This document shows positions 37,740-46,154 of a DNA stretch of 64,000 nucleotides, piece by piece (position 1 is the stretch's first letter; each line of letters opens with the position of its first letter). The stretch is taken from NCBI GenBank assembly GCA_002731275.1, contig PCBK01000168.1, positions 1 through 64,000 of the forward strand, written 5' to 3'. Under the pieces are notes generated by a model. That model did no database searches. It saw only the letters and a list, made by a program, of their open reading frames with translations, and was not told where the DNA came from. The position numbers were made by a program, and so were the translations under genes. This stretch comes from Deltaproteobacteria bacterium. Lineage in GTDB: Bacteria > Myxococcota_C > UBA6777.

Positions 37740-38615
37740 GTGTTCGCATCTCGTTGGTTGCAGCTCGAAATCATCTGTCCCACAACGCTCGCTGAAACAC
37801 TCGGCGCGCTCATGATCGAAGGTGGCTCCCTCGGTGTCCAAGAACGTGACCTCGACGACGCCCACCCGCAAACCGCACAACCGGGGGCGTTGCTCATCGC
37901 TTTCTTCGATGCCGATTTTCCCCGCGAACAACAGCGTGACATCGAAAGTATGCTCTCCAATTTTGGCGATGAGGTCTCCATCCTCCACTGGTCCGAACAT
38001 CGAGATGATGGATGGTCCACGCGCTGGAAGAGTTTCTTTCACCCACTTCCGATCGGTGAACAGATCGTGATCTGCCCAACCTGGGAAGAGTTCACACCGA
38101 CCCCCACACAAAAGGTTATCCACATCGATCCTGGCATGGCCTTTGGGACGGGACACCATGCAACCACACGAAGTTGCATCCTCCTGCTCGAAGAATATCT
38201 GACACCTGGAATCGACGTCCTCGACGTTGGCTGTGGTTCCGGTATCCTCTCTTTTGCTGCCCACAAGCTCGGTGCACAACACACATATGGTGTCGATATC
38301 GATCCCGACGCGATCATGGTCGCAAATGAAAACGCCGAGCTGAACAAGTGTACGGATGTATGCACGTTCTCTGTGACGCCCATCGAAGAGATCGAGACCG
38401 CGTATCCTTTTGTCGTCGCAAACATCCAGGCTCACATTCTCAACCCAATGGTCCAAGATATCCGGCGTGTTGTTCAGCCTGAAGGGCTGCTCTTGCTCTC
38501 TGGTATCCTTGGAGATCAAGCGCAGCGTGTTCGTGCTGTCTACGAAAACGCGGGCTTCAGCTTTATCAAAAGACACGATGACGGAGAGTGGACATCTATC
38601 GTCCTGCGTGGCTGA
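37740..38615 (+). CDS. prmA: Ribosomal protein L11 methyltransferase
   Basis: 291 residues from a GTG at 37740, six bases after AGGAG; a longer frame would begin inside the rnpB terminator. The N-terminal substrate-recognition domain (about 1-100) is followed by the PrmA signature PGMAFGTGHHATTR and the SAM site VLDVGCGSGILSFAA (about 160), then VVANIQAHIL (the NPPY-like region). PrmA methylates the N-terminus and lysines of ribosomal protein L11. It is transcribed alone after rnpB. Confidence 0.9.
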   Translation: MFASRWLQLEIICPTTLAETLGALMIEGGSLGVQERDLDDAHPQTAQPGALLIAFFDADFPREQQRDIESMLSNFGDEVSILHWSEHRDDGWSTRWKSFFHPLPIGEQIVICPTWEEFTPTPTQKVIHIDPGMAFGTGHHATTRSCILLLEEYLTPGIDVLDVGCGSGILSFAAHKLGAQHTYGVDIDPDAIMVANENAELNKCTDVCTFSVTPIEEIETAYPFVVANIQAHILNPMVQDIRRVVQPEGLLLLSGILGDQAQRVRAVYENAGFSFIKRHDDGEWTSIVLRG

Positions 38616-38750
38616 GACTTTTTACCCGGTGGCCTTCGGTTCCCAAGTTGCCCGTTGTCACTGACAAGACCTTCACCTCCTCCTAACCCTGCCCAAAATA
38701 TCCACCGACTTCCTCTCTATTTTTGCACGTAAAGTGCCGTACAACGGGAC

Positions 38751-38779
38751 TTGACAGCTTTTCTGAATCCATGTATCGT
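38751..38779 (+). promoter_or_regulatory. Promoter of icmF
   Basis: TTGACA (38751-38756), 17 bases, TATCGT (38774-38779). The start would be near 38786, about 65 bases before the icmF start codon. Confidence 0.6.
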
Positions 38780-38850
38780 GTCTTCTCTTTTATGAGCGCT
38801 TCCGCACAGAACGCGAGTCCTTTTCTTTTTTGTATATGGAGACTTACGAG

Positions 38851-41800
38851 ATGGAACAAGCTGCACAGCAAACAGCGACACAACAAGAGACGATCTGGCA
38901 ACCCAACAATCGCTTGCGTTTTGTGACCGCTGCGAGTCTTTTTGATGGGCACGATGCGTCTATCAACATTATGAGACGTATTCTCCAAGGAGAAGGCGCT
39001 GAGGTGATCCATCTCGGACATGACCGCTCTGTGGCTGAGGTCGTGAAGGCCGCAATCGAAGAAGATGCTCACGCGATCGCTGTCTCTTCATACCAAGGAG
39101 GGCATGTCGAGTATTTCACGTACATGATCGAGATGCTTCAAGCTGCCGGACGAGGAGATATTTGTGTCTTTGGCGGTGGTGGTGGGACCATTACCGATAA
39201 AGAGATCGAGCTGCTCGAATCAAGAGGTGTGAAGAAGATATATTCCGTTGAAGATGGACGCAAACTCGGACTTGTCGGTATGATCATCGATATGATGAAG
39301 AAAGCCGATCGATGCGTTTCCGAAGGTATGACGGCGCTCCCTGGAGGCCTTTGGGAGGGCAATCATCCCGACATTGCGCGGACACTAAGCTGGCTTGAAG
39401 AGCTCCACACCGCAAGCGGTGAAGGCGATCGTGATGCTGAAGCCAAATTATTCGAATTGCGAAGCACTCTTGAAAAAAAGAAGCGAGTCTCCACTCCTAT
39501 CCTCGGTATCACAGGGACTGGTGGTGCAGGAAAGTCATCGCTCACTGATGAGCTTGTACGTCGTCTGCTCGATGCTTTTCCAAAACGCCGCGTCGCCGTT
39601 CTCTCTGTCGATCCGACACGTCGACGCACTGGGGGCGCATTGCTCGGTGATCGCATCCGCATGAACGCAGTCAGCTCCGAGCTGGCCTTCATGCGCTCTA
39701 TGGCCACGCGACAATCCCACACGACAGTCTCTTCCACAGTGCGCGATGCATTACTCGCGTTGCGCAACGCGAACTTCGACTTGGTGATTCTGGAGACCGC
39801 AGGTATCGGTCAAAGTGACAGCGAAGTGGTCGACCTCTGTGACACCTCCATGTACGTTATGACCCCTGAGTATGGGGCACCGACACAGCTTGAAAAGATC
39901 GACATGCTTGACTTTGCAGAGCTTATCGCGATCAACAAAGCCGACAAAAAGGGCGCAGAAGACGCGCTCCGCTACGTCTCCAAGCAGGTTCAACGCAACC
40001 GCAAAGCGTTTGACACTTCCACAGACAACATGCCCGTCTACCTCTGCTCTGCGAGTCACTTCGGTGATGGCGGCGTTGACTCATTGTTCACTGCGCTGCT
40101 CGGGTTGATCGACAAACAAACGGATGACTCCTGGCTGATGGAGTCAGGCTTGCAACGTGCCCCTGAGCTGAAAACAGTCATCCCACCTCGACGCGTTCGA
40201 TATCTTGCTGAGATCGCAGACGCTGTCCGCAATTACAAAGAGAAAGGGCGCAAGCAGTGCGAACTCGCGTACCAGGCAGATGGGCTTCGTCGTTCGTTGG
40301 AGTCTTTTGGTGATGATGTGCCTGAGATCTGTGAACCCTACGCCAAAGAGGCCTTGACTGATGAGGCTTCGGATGTGACCGTCCGCACTCTTCGTCAACG
40401 TTATAACGAAACACTCGACGAGTTGGAGCCACAAGCGCGCAAAATGCTTCAAGAGATCCCCGCGCTGATCAAGAGCTACACCGACAAAGAGAACGTCTAC
40501 ACTGTCAGGGGGCGCGAGATCCGCGTCGAGAATTACCAGGAAACACTCTCTGGCAACCACGTGCCGAAAGTCGCCTTGCCCGAAAGTGACGATTGGTCGA
40601 CGCTCCTCAAGTGGCGGTGGTTGGAGAACGTCCCTGGACAATTTCCCTTTACAGCTGGGGTCTTCCCCTATAAGCGGACTGGCGAAGATCCTACGAGGAT
40701 GTTCGCAGGTGAAGGGATGCCCGAGCGAACCAACAGACGCTTCCACTTTCTCTCCAAAGGACAACCTGCAGCGCGTCTCTCAACAGCGTTTGACTCTGTC
40801 ACGTTGTACGGTCGCGATCCCGACAAGCGCCCTGACATCTACGGTAAAGTCGGTAACTCTGGTGTAAGCGTCGCGACACTCGACGACGCCAAGCGTCTGT
40901 ACTCTGGATTCGATCTTTGCTCACCCAAGACAAGCGTCTCGATGACGATCAACGGGCCTGCGCCGATGATCCTCGCGATGTTCCTCAACACTGCGATCGA
41001 TCAACAAGTCGAGAAGAGACTCAAAGAGACAGGACGTTGGGAAGAGGCGCAAGAGACGATCCGTACTCTCGCACCTGACCATCCCCTCTACAGGAGCGAA
41101 TTGCCCGAAGGCCATAACGGTCAGGGACTCGGTCTACTCGGCGTCAGTGGTGATCAACTGCTCTCTCATGAGGAGTACCAAGAGGTCCGTGAACTCGCGC
41201 TGAAGCAAGTTCGAGGGACTGTCCAGGCCGATATCTTGAAAGAAGATCAGGCGCAAAACACTTGTATCTTCTCGACCGACTTTGCCCTCAAAATGATGGG
41301 AGATATCCAAGAGTACTTTATCGACCACAGCGTGAGGAACTTTTACTCCGTCTCGATCTCCGGTTATCACATCGCCGAAGCAGGTGCCAACCCGATCTCG
41401 CAGATGGCGTTTACGTTGGCCAATGGGTTTACCTTCGCGGAGTACTATATCGCTCGCGGTATGGACGTCGATCAATTTGCCCGTAACTTCTCCTTCTTCT
41501 TCAGTAACGGCATCGATCCTGAGTACTCTGTCATCGGTCGGGTCGCACGTCGGATCTGGGCTGTCGCGATGCGAGACCTCTACGGTGCAAATGTTCGTAG
41601 TCAGCAGCTCAAGTACCACATTCAAACTTCAGGTCGCTCACTACACGCACAGGAGATGACCTTCAACGATATCCGTACGACTTTGCAGGCGCTGTACGCC
41701 ATCGCGGACAACTGCAACAGTCTCCACACCAACGCATATGATGAGGCGATCACCACGCCGACAGAAGCCTCTGTTCGTCAGGCGTTGGCGATCCAGTTGA

Positions 41801-42312
41801 TCCTGAACCGTGAGTTTGGTCTGCTGAAAAACGAAAACCCATTCCAAGGTTCGTATATCCTTGAGCAGCTTACAGAGATTGTCGAAGAGGCGATCTTGGA
41901 CGAGTTTGAGCGGATCTCTGAGCGTGGTGGTGTTCTCGGTGCGATGGAGTTGATGTATCAACGCTCCAAGATCCAAGAAGAGTCCCTCCACTACGAGCAT
42001 CAAAAGCACAGCGGAGAGCTGCCGATCGTGGGGATCAACACGTTTATCAACCCCAACGCCCAAGAGGGTGTCGCAGAGATCGAGATGGCGCGTTCAACAG
42101 ACGAAGAGAAGGACACACAGATCGGTGGTTTGCAAGCCTTCCATCAACGCAACACCGAGCGCTCAGAGCTCGCGCTTGCGCGTTTGAAGAAGGTTGCGCT
42201 CGAAGGTGGAAATATCTTCCACGAGTTGATGGAGACTGTGAAAACATGCAGTCTTGGACAGATCTCCAACGCGCTCTTCGATGTCGGTGGACAATATCGA
42301 CGAAATGTCTAA
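38851..42312 (+). CDS. icmF: Fused isobutyryl-CoA mutase IcmF
   Basis: 1,153 residues from the ATG at 38851 (GGAG nine bases upstream); in-frame TTG 38830 and ATG 38836 are weaker alternatives. An N-terminal cobalamin domain has SLFDGHDASINIMRRIL, the His ligand motif (about residue 30), and VFGGGGGTI. A MeaB-like chaperone GTPase with GTGGAGKSS (about 222), NKAD and METAG-like LETAGIGQSD follows. The C-terminal TIM-barrel mutase spans about 560-1150 (RTGEDPTRMFAGEGMPERTNRRF). A Gln in QAQNTCIFSTDF aligns with the Gln that distinguishes isobutyryl-CoA from methylmalonyl-CoA mutases. The enzyme interconverts isobutyryl-CoA and n-butyryl-CoA with adenosylcobalamin. No separate mutase subunits are nearby. 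Confidence 0.94.
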   Translation: MEQAAQQTATQQETIWQPNNRLRFVTAASLFDGHDASINIMRRILQGEGAEVIHLGHDRSVAEVVKAAIEEDAHAIAVSSYQGGHVEYFTYMIEMLQAAGRGDICVFGGGGGTITDKEIELLESRGVKKIYSVEDGRKLGLVGMIIDMMKKADRCVSEGMTALPGGLWEGNHPDIARTLSWLEELHTASGEGDRDAEAKLFELRSTLEKKKRVSTPILGITGTGGAGKSSLTDELVRRLLDAFPKRRVAVLSVDPTRRRTGGALLGDRIRMNAVSSELAFMRSMATRQSHTTVSSTVRDALLALRNANFDLVILETAGIGQSDSEVVDLCDTSMYVMTPEYGAPTQLEKIDMLDFAELIAINKADKKGAEDALRYVSKQVQRNRKAFDTSTDNMPVYLCSASHFGDGGVDSLFTALLGLIDKQTDDSWLMESGLQRAPELKTVIPPRRVRYLAEIADAVRNYKEKGRKQCELAYQADGLRRSLESFGDDVPEICEPYAKEALTDEASDVTVRTLRQRYNETLDELEPQARKMLQEIPALIKSYTDKENVYTVRGREIRVENYQETLSGNHVPKVALPESDDWSTLLKWRWLENVPGQFPFTAGVFPYKRTGEDPTRMFAGEGMPERTNRRFHFLSKGQPAARLSTAFDSVTLYGRDPDKRPDIYGKVGNSGVSVATLDDAKRLYSGFDLCSPKTSVSMTINGPAPMILAMFLNTAIDQQVEKRLKETGRWEEAQETIRTLAPDHPLYRSELPEGHNGQGLGLLGVSGDQLLSHEEYQEVRELALKQVRGTVQADILKEDQAQNTCIFSTDFALKMMGDIQEYFIDHSVRNFYSVSISGYHIAEAGANPISQMAFTLANGFTFAEYYIARGMDVDQFARNFSFFFSNGIDPEYSVIGRVARRIWAVAMRDLYGANVRSQQLKYHIQTSGRSLHAQEMTFNDIRTTLQALYAIADNCNSLHTNAYDEAITTPTEASVRQALAIQLILNREFGLLKNENPFQGSYILEQLTEIVEEAILDEFERISERGGVLGAMELMYQRSKIQEESLHYEHQKHSGELPIVGINTFINPNAQEGVAEIEMARSTDEEKDTQIGGLQAFHQRNTERSELALARLKKVALEGGNIFHELMETVKTCSLGQISNALFDVGGQYRRNV

Positions 42313-42418
42313 GAACAAAGGGGGAAATCGGTAGGGGGTTCGCGCTCCAGTCCATACCAAGGGGTTGTTTTTGGGAGGGCTGGGCGTTTTGTGTCGTGTT
42401 TTTGTGGGGATGAAGAGG

Positions 42419-43780
42419 TTAGGGGGTAGGCCACGTCGCGGTGACGTTGATACGGGGAGGTTGGAGGAGCACGACGGCGGTCGCCGTGCCTGCACCGACA
42501 GCTGTCACACCAATAATGGTCCAAAACCACCATTGTTCATGAACGGGGCGAGCCTGTGTGGTCTTGCCTGGATCTCGTTGGTCCGGTCGCCTTTTGGGAG
42601 GGATGACTGCGACGACATTTCGTTTGGGAGCTGATTCTCTTGGGCGGATGACGGGAGTTCTACGGACGACAACGGCTTTGGGTGGGGCGAAGAGTGTCTT
42701 CAACATCTCCGAAAATTTGCTCTCCACTTCCAGCAGCTCGCCGTCGAGTTGAATATTCTCGTATGTGACGGCTTTGCCATCAGTACAGTCTACTTTGATG
42801 GGAGTGATCAGATAAAAACTGTTGGCCTTTTTGATGTGGCCTGTGACGACCCAACGTGCGTCTGTTTTATCACAAAGTTCTTTTGCGTTGGCCTGGAAAG
42901 AGGGTGTGGAGACGCTCAACAGTTGGACGTGTGTTTTGAGCTGTTGGGCCACCTTTTGGATATGAGTGACTTTGGGTTGGGGGATAGGTTGCAGCGAGAC
43001 ACTGACTTGGTGCGTGCCTGCTTTGATGCGGATCGCACGACCCCACGGAATATGTCCTTTGCGTCTGACTTGTAGGTAATGGATCCCTACAGGGAGGTTG
43101 GCGACGACTGTGGGGATCTGGCCTTGTTTCTTGCCATCCATGTAGACGTCGACATTCGACATTCCGATGATCTGAAGGCTCCCACGCTCTCCCGCTTTGA
43201 TATCTCTCAGCGCGCGTTTGTACCGAAAGGACATGATGCGGTTTTTGCTGATCTCTGGAGGAAGTGGGTTGGGGCGCAAGATCGCGAGTGTCTTGAGCAA
43301 GAACTCGCCTGCATCGTTTTGGCCGAGCTGAAGGTAAGCGAGAGACATCAAGCCACACATTCTAGCGAGCAGCTTAAAGCTCCCTTCCCACCGGATCGCC
43401 GCGACTCCTTTTTTGATACCTTTTTTGAGAATGGGGATGGCTTTCTCAAAAGCGCCGGCCTTCATGGCCTTGGCGGCATTTTGCAGGTGTTGGCTGAGCT
43501 CTCGGAGCTGTTTATCGCGTTCGGCATCCCACTTCGGACCGCTTTGGGCGGGGAGGGGAGCACCTGCGTAAGGTTGCTTTTTGAGCACCTGGAACTTATT
43601 GCTCAGCTCCATCCTCGATACGAGTTGTTCAGAGAGCGTCTTGAGTTCACGCTTGGGAAGACTTTGCTCGACGGACTGCAGTGGGAAAACACCAACCTTT
43701 GGTTTTCCCTGCGCCTCGCTCTTTGAGAGTGGGAGCAACAATGTCCCGATACAACATAATACTATAGTGATTCCACGCAT
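42419..43780 (-). CDS. PEGA-domain envelope protein
   Basis: 453 residues. A signal peptide (about 1-23, ending SKSEA) precedes a domain resembling the start of TolB/FlgO-like proteins (KVGVFPLQSVEQ...). A tetratricopeptide-like helical part (about 80-180) follows, then a PEGA domain (GSLQIIGMSNVDVYMDGKKQGQIP..., about 215-280). A second alpha/beta region precedes a basic Pro-rich linker, and a transmembrane helix lies near the C-terminus (WWFWTIIGVTAVGAG). This architecture is common in deltaproteobacterial envelope proteins of unknown role. It probably spans from periplasm to inner membrane. Confidence 0.8.
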   Translation of the reverse strand: MRGITIVLCCIGTLLLPLSKSEAQGKPKVGVFPLQSVEQSLPKRELKTLSEQLVSRMELSNKFQVLKKQPYAGAPLPAQSGPKWDAERDKQLRELSQHLQNAAKAMKAGAFEKAIPILKKGIKKGVAAIRWEGSFKLLARMCGLMSLAYLQLGQNDAGEFLLKTLAILRPNPLPPEISKNRIMSFRYKRALRDIKAGERGSLQIIGMSNVDVYMDGKKQGQIPTVVANLPVGIHYLQVRRKGHIPWGRAIRIKAGTHQVSVSLQPIPQPKVTHIQKVAQQLKTHVQLLSVSTPSFQANAKELCDKTDARWVVTGHIKKANSFYLITPIKVDCTDGKAVTYENIQLDGELLEVESKFSEMLKTLFAPPKAVVVRRTPVIRPRESAPKRNVVAVIPPKRRPDQRDPGKTTQARPVHEQWWFWTIIGVTAVGAGTATAVVLLQPPRINVTATWPTP

Positions 43781-43936
43781 ACGAATTGCCTCTTGTTTGG
43801 TGAGCGATGGTATCTTCAGGCCGTTGGCTCCAACGATCTTGCTTGTTTGTCAAATGGGCTTCGACACGCTCACATCTTTCATAGCTGCAACCCGTTCATG
43901 TATCACGAATGTCTGTGAACTTCAAGGGCAATACGG

Positions 43937-45016
43937 TTAGCAACAGCCGCCACTTGAGGAGGGTGTGCAGCACGCGTCGTCGCTTGGCGCTTCGCCTTGT
44001 GCTGAGGCTGGAGGAGTGAAGCAGTCAAACTCACCGAGGTGGACAGTGCGATCACCTACCACGCGAAAATGTTTGCTGTAACGTGTATTTTCGAGCATGG
44101 AGGCGGTGTTACCACACACGAGCATGGGCTTGTGGGTTTCAAAGAGGTGATGGTCATCAAGCGCGAAGGTGTGTGGACATTCTTTCATGGTCCCCTGATA
44201 TATCGCGACCTGTCCGTAATCTTCACAGACATCTTCGAGGTCGTCGAGTTTAAACGCGCGAACTGTCACTGAGGAGAAGTTGATCATGCCGATCTTGTGG
44301 ATCACCTCTGGATCGATCAGGTCGATCGTGCCTTGTGATACGATGCGGTAGTCCGCACAGCCTAGACGTTGGAGGAGTCGTCGAAAGTCGTGGTGGTAAA
44401 GTGCGCCACTAAGACATTCGCCGCGTAAGACCAGATCTTCTTGGAGGTGTTGAGGGACGCGTCTGTCTGCGAAGACGTCGGAGAAGTACAGCTCACCTCC
44501 GGGTTTGAGGACGCGGAAGATCTCCGAGAAGACTTTCTCTTTGTCTGGAGAGAGATTGAGGACGCAGTTGGACACGACGAGATCGATGGAGTTGTCTTTG
44601 ATGTCGAGTGAAGCAAGGTCTTCGATGTATCCTTTAAGTAAAGTCACGTTGGGTGTGTCGTAACCAAAGCGCTCCGTCTGTTTGTCGAGATATTTTCGCG
44701 CGACGTCGAGCTGTTCATCTGTCATATCGACACCGATGACATGACCTTTAGGGCCGACGAGTTTGGAGAGGACGTAGACATCACGGCCTGTACCACACCC
44801 CAGATCCAGAACGGTTGCGCCTTCGAGTGCTTCGGGGATAGGGGAGCCACATCCATAAAAGCGTTCGAGGATCTCTGGTTCGACCTCTTTGAGGATCGCC
44901 TGAATACGTGGTGACATTGCATCGATAGGGCAACATGCGCTGGTCTTGAGATCGTCGCTGTTGGAGAGAACTTCGCCGTAGTATTCTTTGACTTGGTCGA
45001 TTGTTTTGGATGACAT
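43937..45016 (-). CDS. arsM: Arsenite S-adenosylmethionine methyltransferase
   Basis: 359 residues from the second ATG (45016), which has GGAG six bases upstream; the ATG at 45028 has none. The SAM motif VLDLGCGTGRDVYVL is near residue 70. Arsenic-binding cysteines are in place: the SACCP pair (28-29), SNCVLNLSPDKE and GECLSGALYHHDF. The C-terminus ends in Cys pairs (DDACCTPSSSGGCC), a feature of many ArsM proteins. The enzyme methylates As(III), producing volatile or less retained species. No ArsR or arsenite pump gene is adjacent; the upstream same-strand gene is an outer-membrane protein 58 bases away. Confidence 0.9.
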   Translation of the reverse strand: MSSKTIDQVKEYYGEVLSNSDDLKTSACCPIDAMSPRIQAILKEVEPEILERFYGCGSPIPEALEGATVLDLGCGTGRDVYVLSKLVGPKGHVIGVDMTDEQLDVARKYLDKQTERFGYDTPNVTLLKGYIEDLASLDIKDNSIDLVVSNCVLNLSPDKEKVFSEIFRVLKPGGELYFSDVFADRRVPQHLQEDLVLRGECLSGALYHHDFRRLLQRLGCADYRIVSQGTIDLIDPEVIHKIGMINFSSVTVRAFKLDDLEDVCEDYGQVAIYQGTMKECPHTFALDDHHLFETHKPMLVCGNTASMLENTRYSKHFRVVGDRTVHLGEFDCFTPPASAQGEAPSDDACCTPSSSGGCC

Positions 45017-45074
45017 ATTTTGCTCCATTGAGGGTTGAGGAGGAGCCTACGTTGAGGCTCGTGATGGATCGTGA

Positions 45075-46037
45075 TCAAAAGCGTTTGGCCACAAAGGGGG
45101 AGAGCACAGGTCCGCCTGTTTGTCGTTGGACAAGGAGCAGGCCGCCTTCGAGGGAGAGGCCTGCGTACCAGCCATTTCCTAATGAGACATCAGTCTCCAA
45201 TGCGAAGCCAATATATTGTGTACCGTTGCCCTGTCCACTCAGGGAGTCGTGGTAGGGTGCTGTCCCGTTACCGAGTGGGTGCCATCCTGCGATGCGAACC
45301 CGGAGCTGCCAGCCTCGGGGGAGGGACCATCCGGCTTCTGCGTTCCACGAGATGACGGAGTCAAAGTCACCGGTCATGTATATAAAGCTGACCTGTGCGT
45401 TTGTATAAAAACCCGACCATCCGGCGCCAAAGGAGAGGCCTCCTTGAAACTCCCACACGCCTCTACCTACACGTAGGAGTGCGATCAAACGGGGGGTTGA
45501 CTCTTTTGAGTAGACTTCTTGGACGGGATCGCCTGAGGCGAGTGGGGCACGCGCTGAGGCGTCGATGGAGAGTCGAAAGGGGCCTTGTTTGAGCACACGC
45601 AAGCGCAAGCCGAGCGCAGGATCTCCCGGTGTGATGTGGTATCCAAACATTCCATTGCGCGTGTCTTCGAGCCAAAAATTGCGCACGAGCGGAGCGTGAA
45701 TCCAGCCCGCGAAGCCGTCGAGCATACCCCACTCAGCGTATGCGTTGAAGAAGAGCTCGTGGTAGGTCCCGTAGTCCGTCGAGTTGCCGGCTCCATCCAT
45801 GTACCAAAAGCCAGGTAACCACTTGACCCAAAATTTTGTGTAGCCATGTCCTGGCTTGGGAGTCCAGGCGCCTGCGTGCGCCGAAGATGCAATCACTTGC
45901 TGCATCAGCACGAAAGAAACAATCCATACGAAGGTTCGGAGTTTCGGAGGGAGAGGGCTCTTTTCACCGTGTGTGTATTCGCTTGACAAGGTTCGCAATG
46001 CTCTGTTACTCCATTCGATCATTCCACATTTTGACAT
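45075..46037 (-). CDS. Predicted outer-membrane protein
   Basis: About 320 residues if the ATG at 46037 is used; ATG 46022 is equally possible and neither has a good ribosome site. A signal segment (TFVWIVSFVLMQQVIASSAHA) precedes a mature protein starting GAWTPKPGHGYTKFWVKWL. The rest alternates polar and aromatic or hydrophobic residues with many Gly/Trp/Tyr, and ends SPFVAKRF with a terminal Phe, the usual sign of a beta-barrel inserted by BAM. Of unknown transport role. It may share a transcript with arsM. Confidence 0.7.
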   Translation of the reverse strand: MSKCGMIEWSNRALRTLSSEYTHGEKSPLPPKLRTFVWIVSFVLMQQVIASSAHAGAWTPKPGHGYTKFWVKWLPGFWYMDGAGNSTDYGTYHELFFNAYAEWGMLDGFAGWIHAPLVRNFWLEDTRNGMFGYHITPGDPALGLRLRVLKQGPFRLSIDASARAPLASGDPVQEVYSKESTPRLIALLRVGRGVWEFQGGLSFGAGWSGFYTNAQVSFIYMTGDFDSVISWNAEAGWSLPRGWQLRVRIAGWHPLGNGTAPYHDSLSGQGNGTQYIGFALETDVSLGNGWYAGLSLEGGLLLVQRQTGGPVLSPFVAKRF

Positions 46038-46059
46038 GCCAATTTGACTGTCATGTAAG
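46031..46059 (+). promoter_or_regulatory. Candidate promoter of the OPT transporter operon
   Basis: TTGACA (46031-46036), 17 bases, TGTAAG (46054-46059). It would start transcription near 46066, about 90 bases before the OPT gene. It overlaps the 5' end of the divergent outer-membrane protein gene. Confidence 0.4.
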
Positions 46060-46154
46060 AACGACAATGTCGTGTTTTTTCTATGAATTGCAAGCTTTTC
46101 TTCCCTTGTGTGGGAGTTGTGAGGCTTCGCAAGAAGGAGCAAGGAGTACCAAGT

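Noticed and set aside
43848-43853. Minus-strand TTGACA upstream of the PEGA-domain gene
   Set aside because: The sequences at 16-18 bases downstream do not resemble a -10 element.
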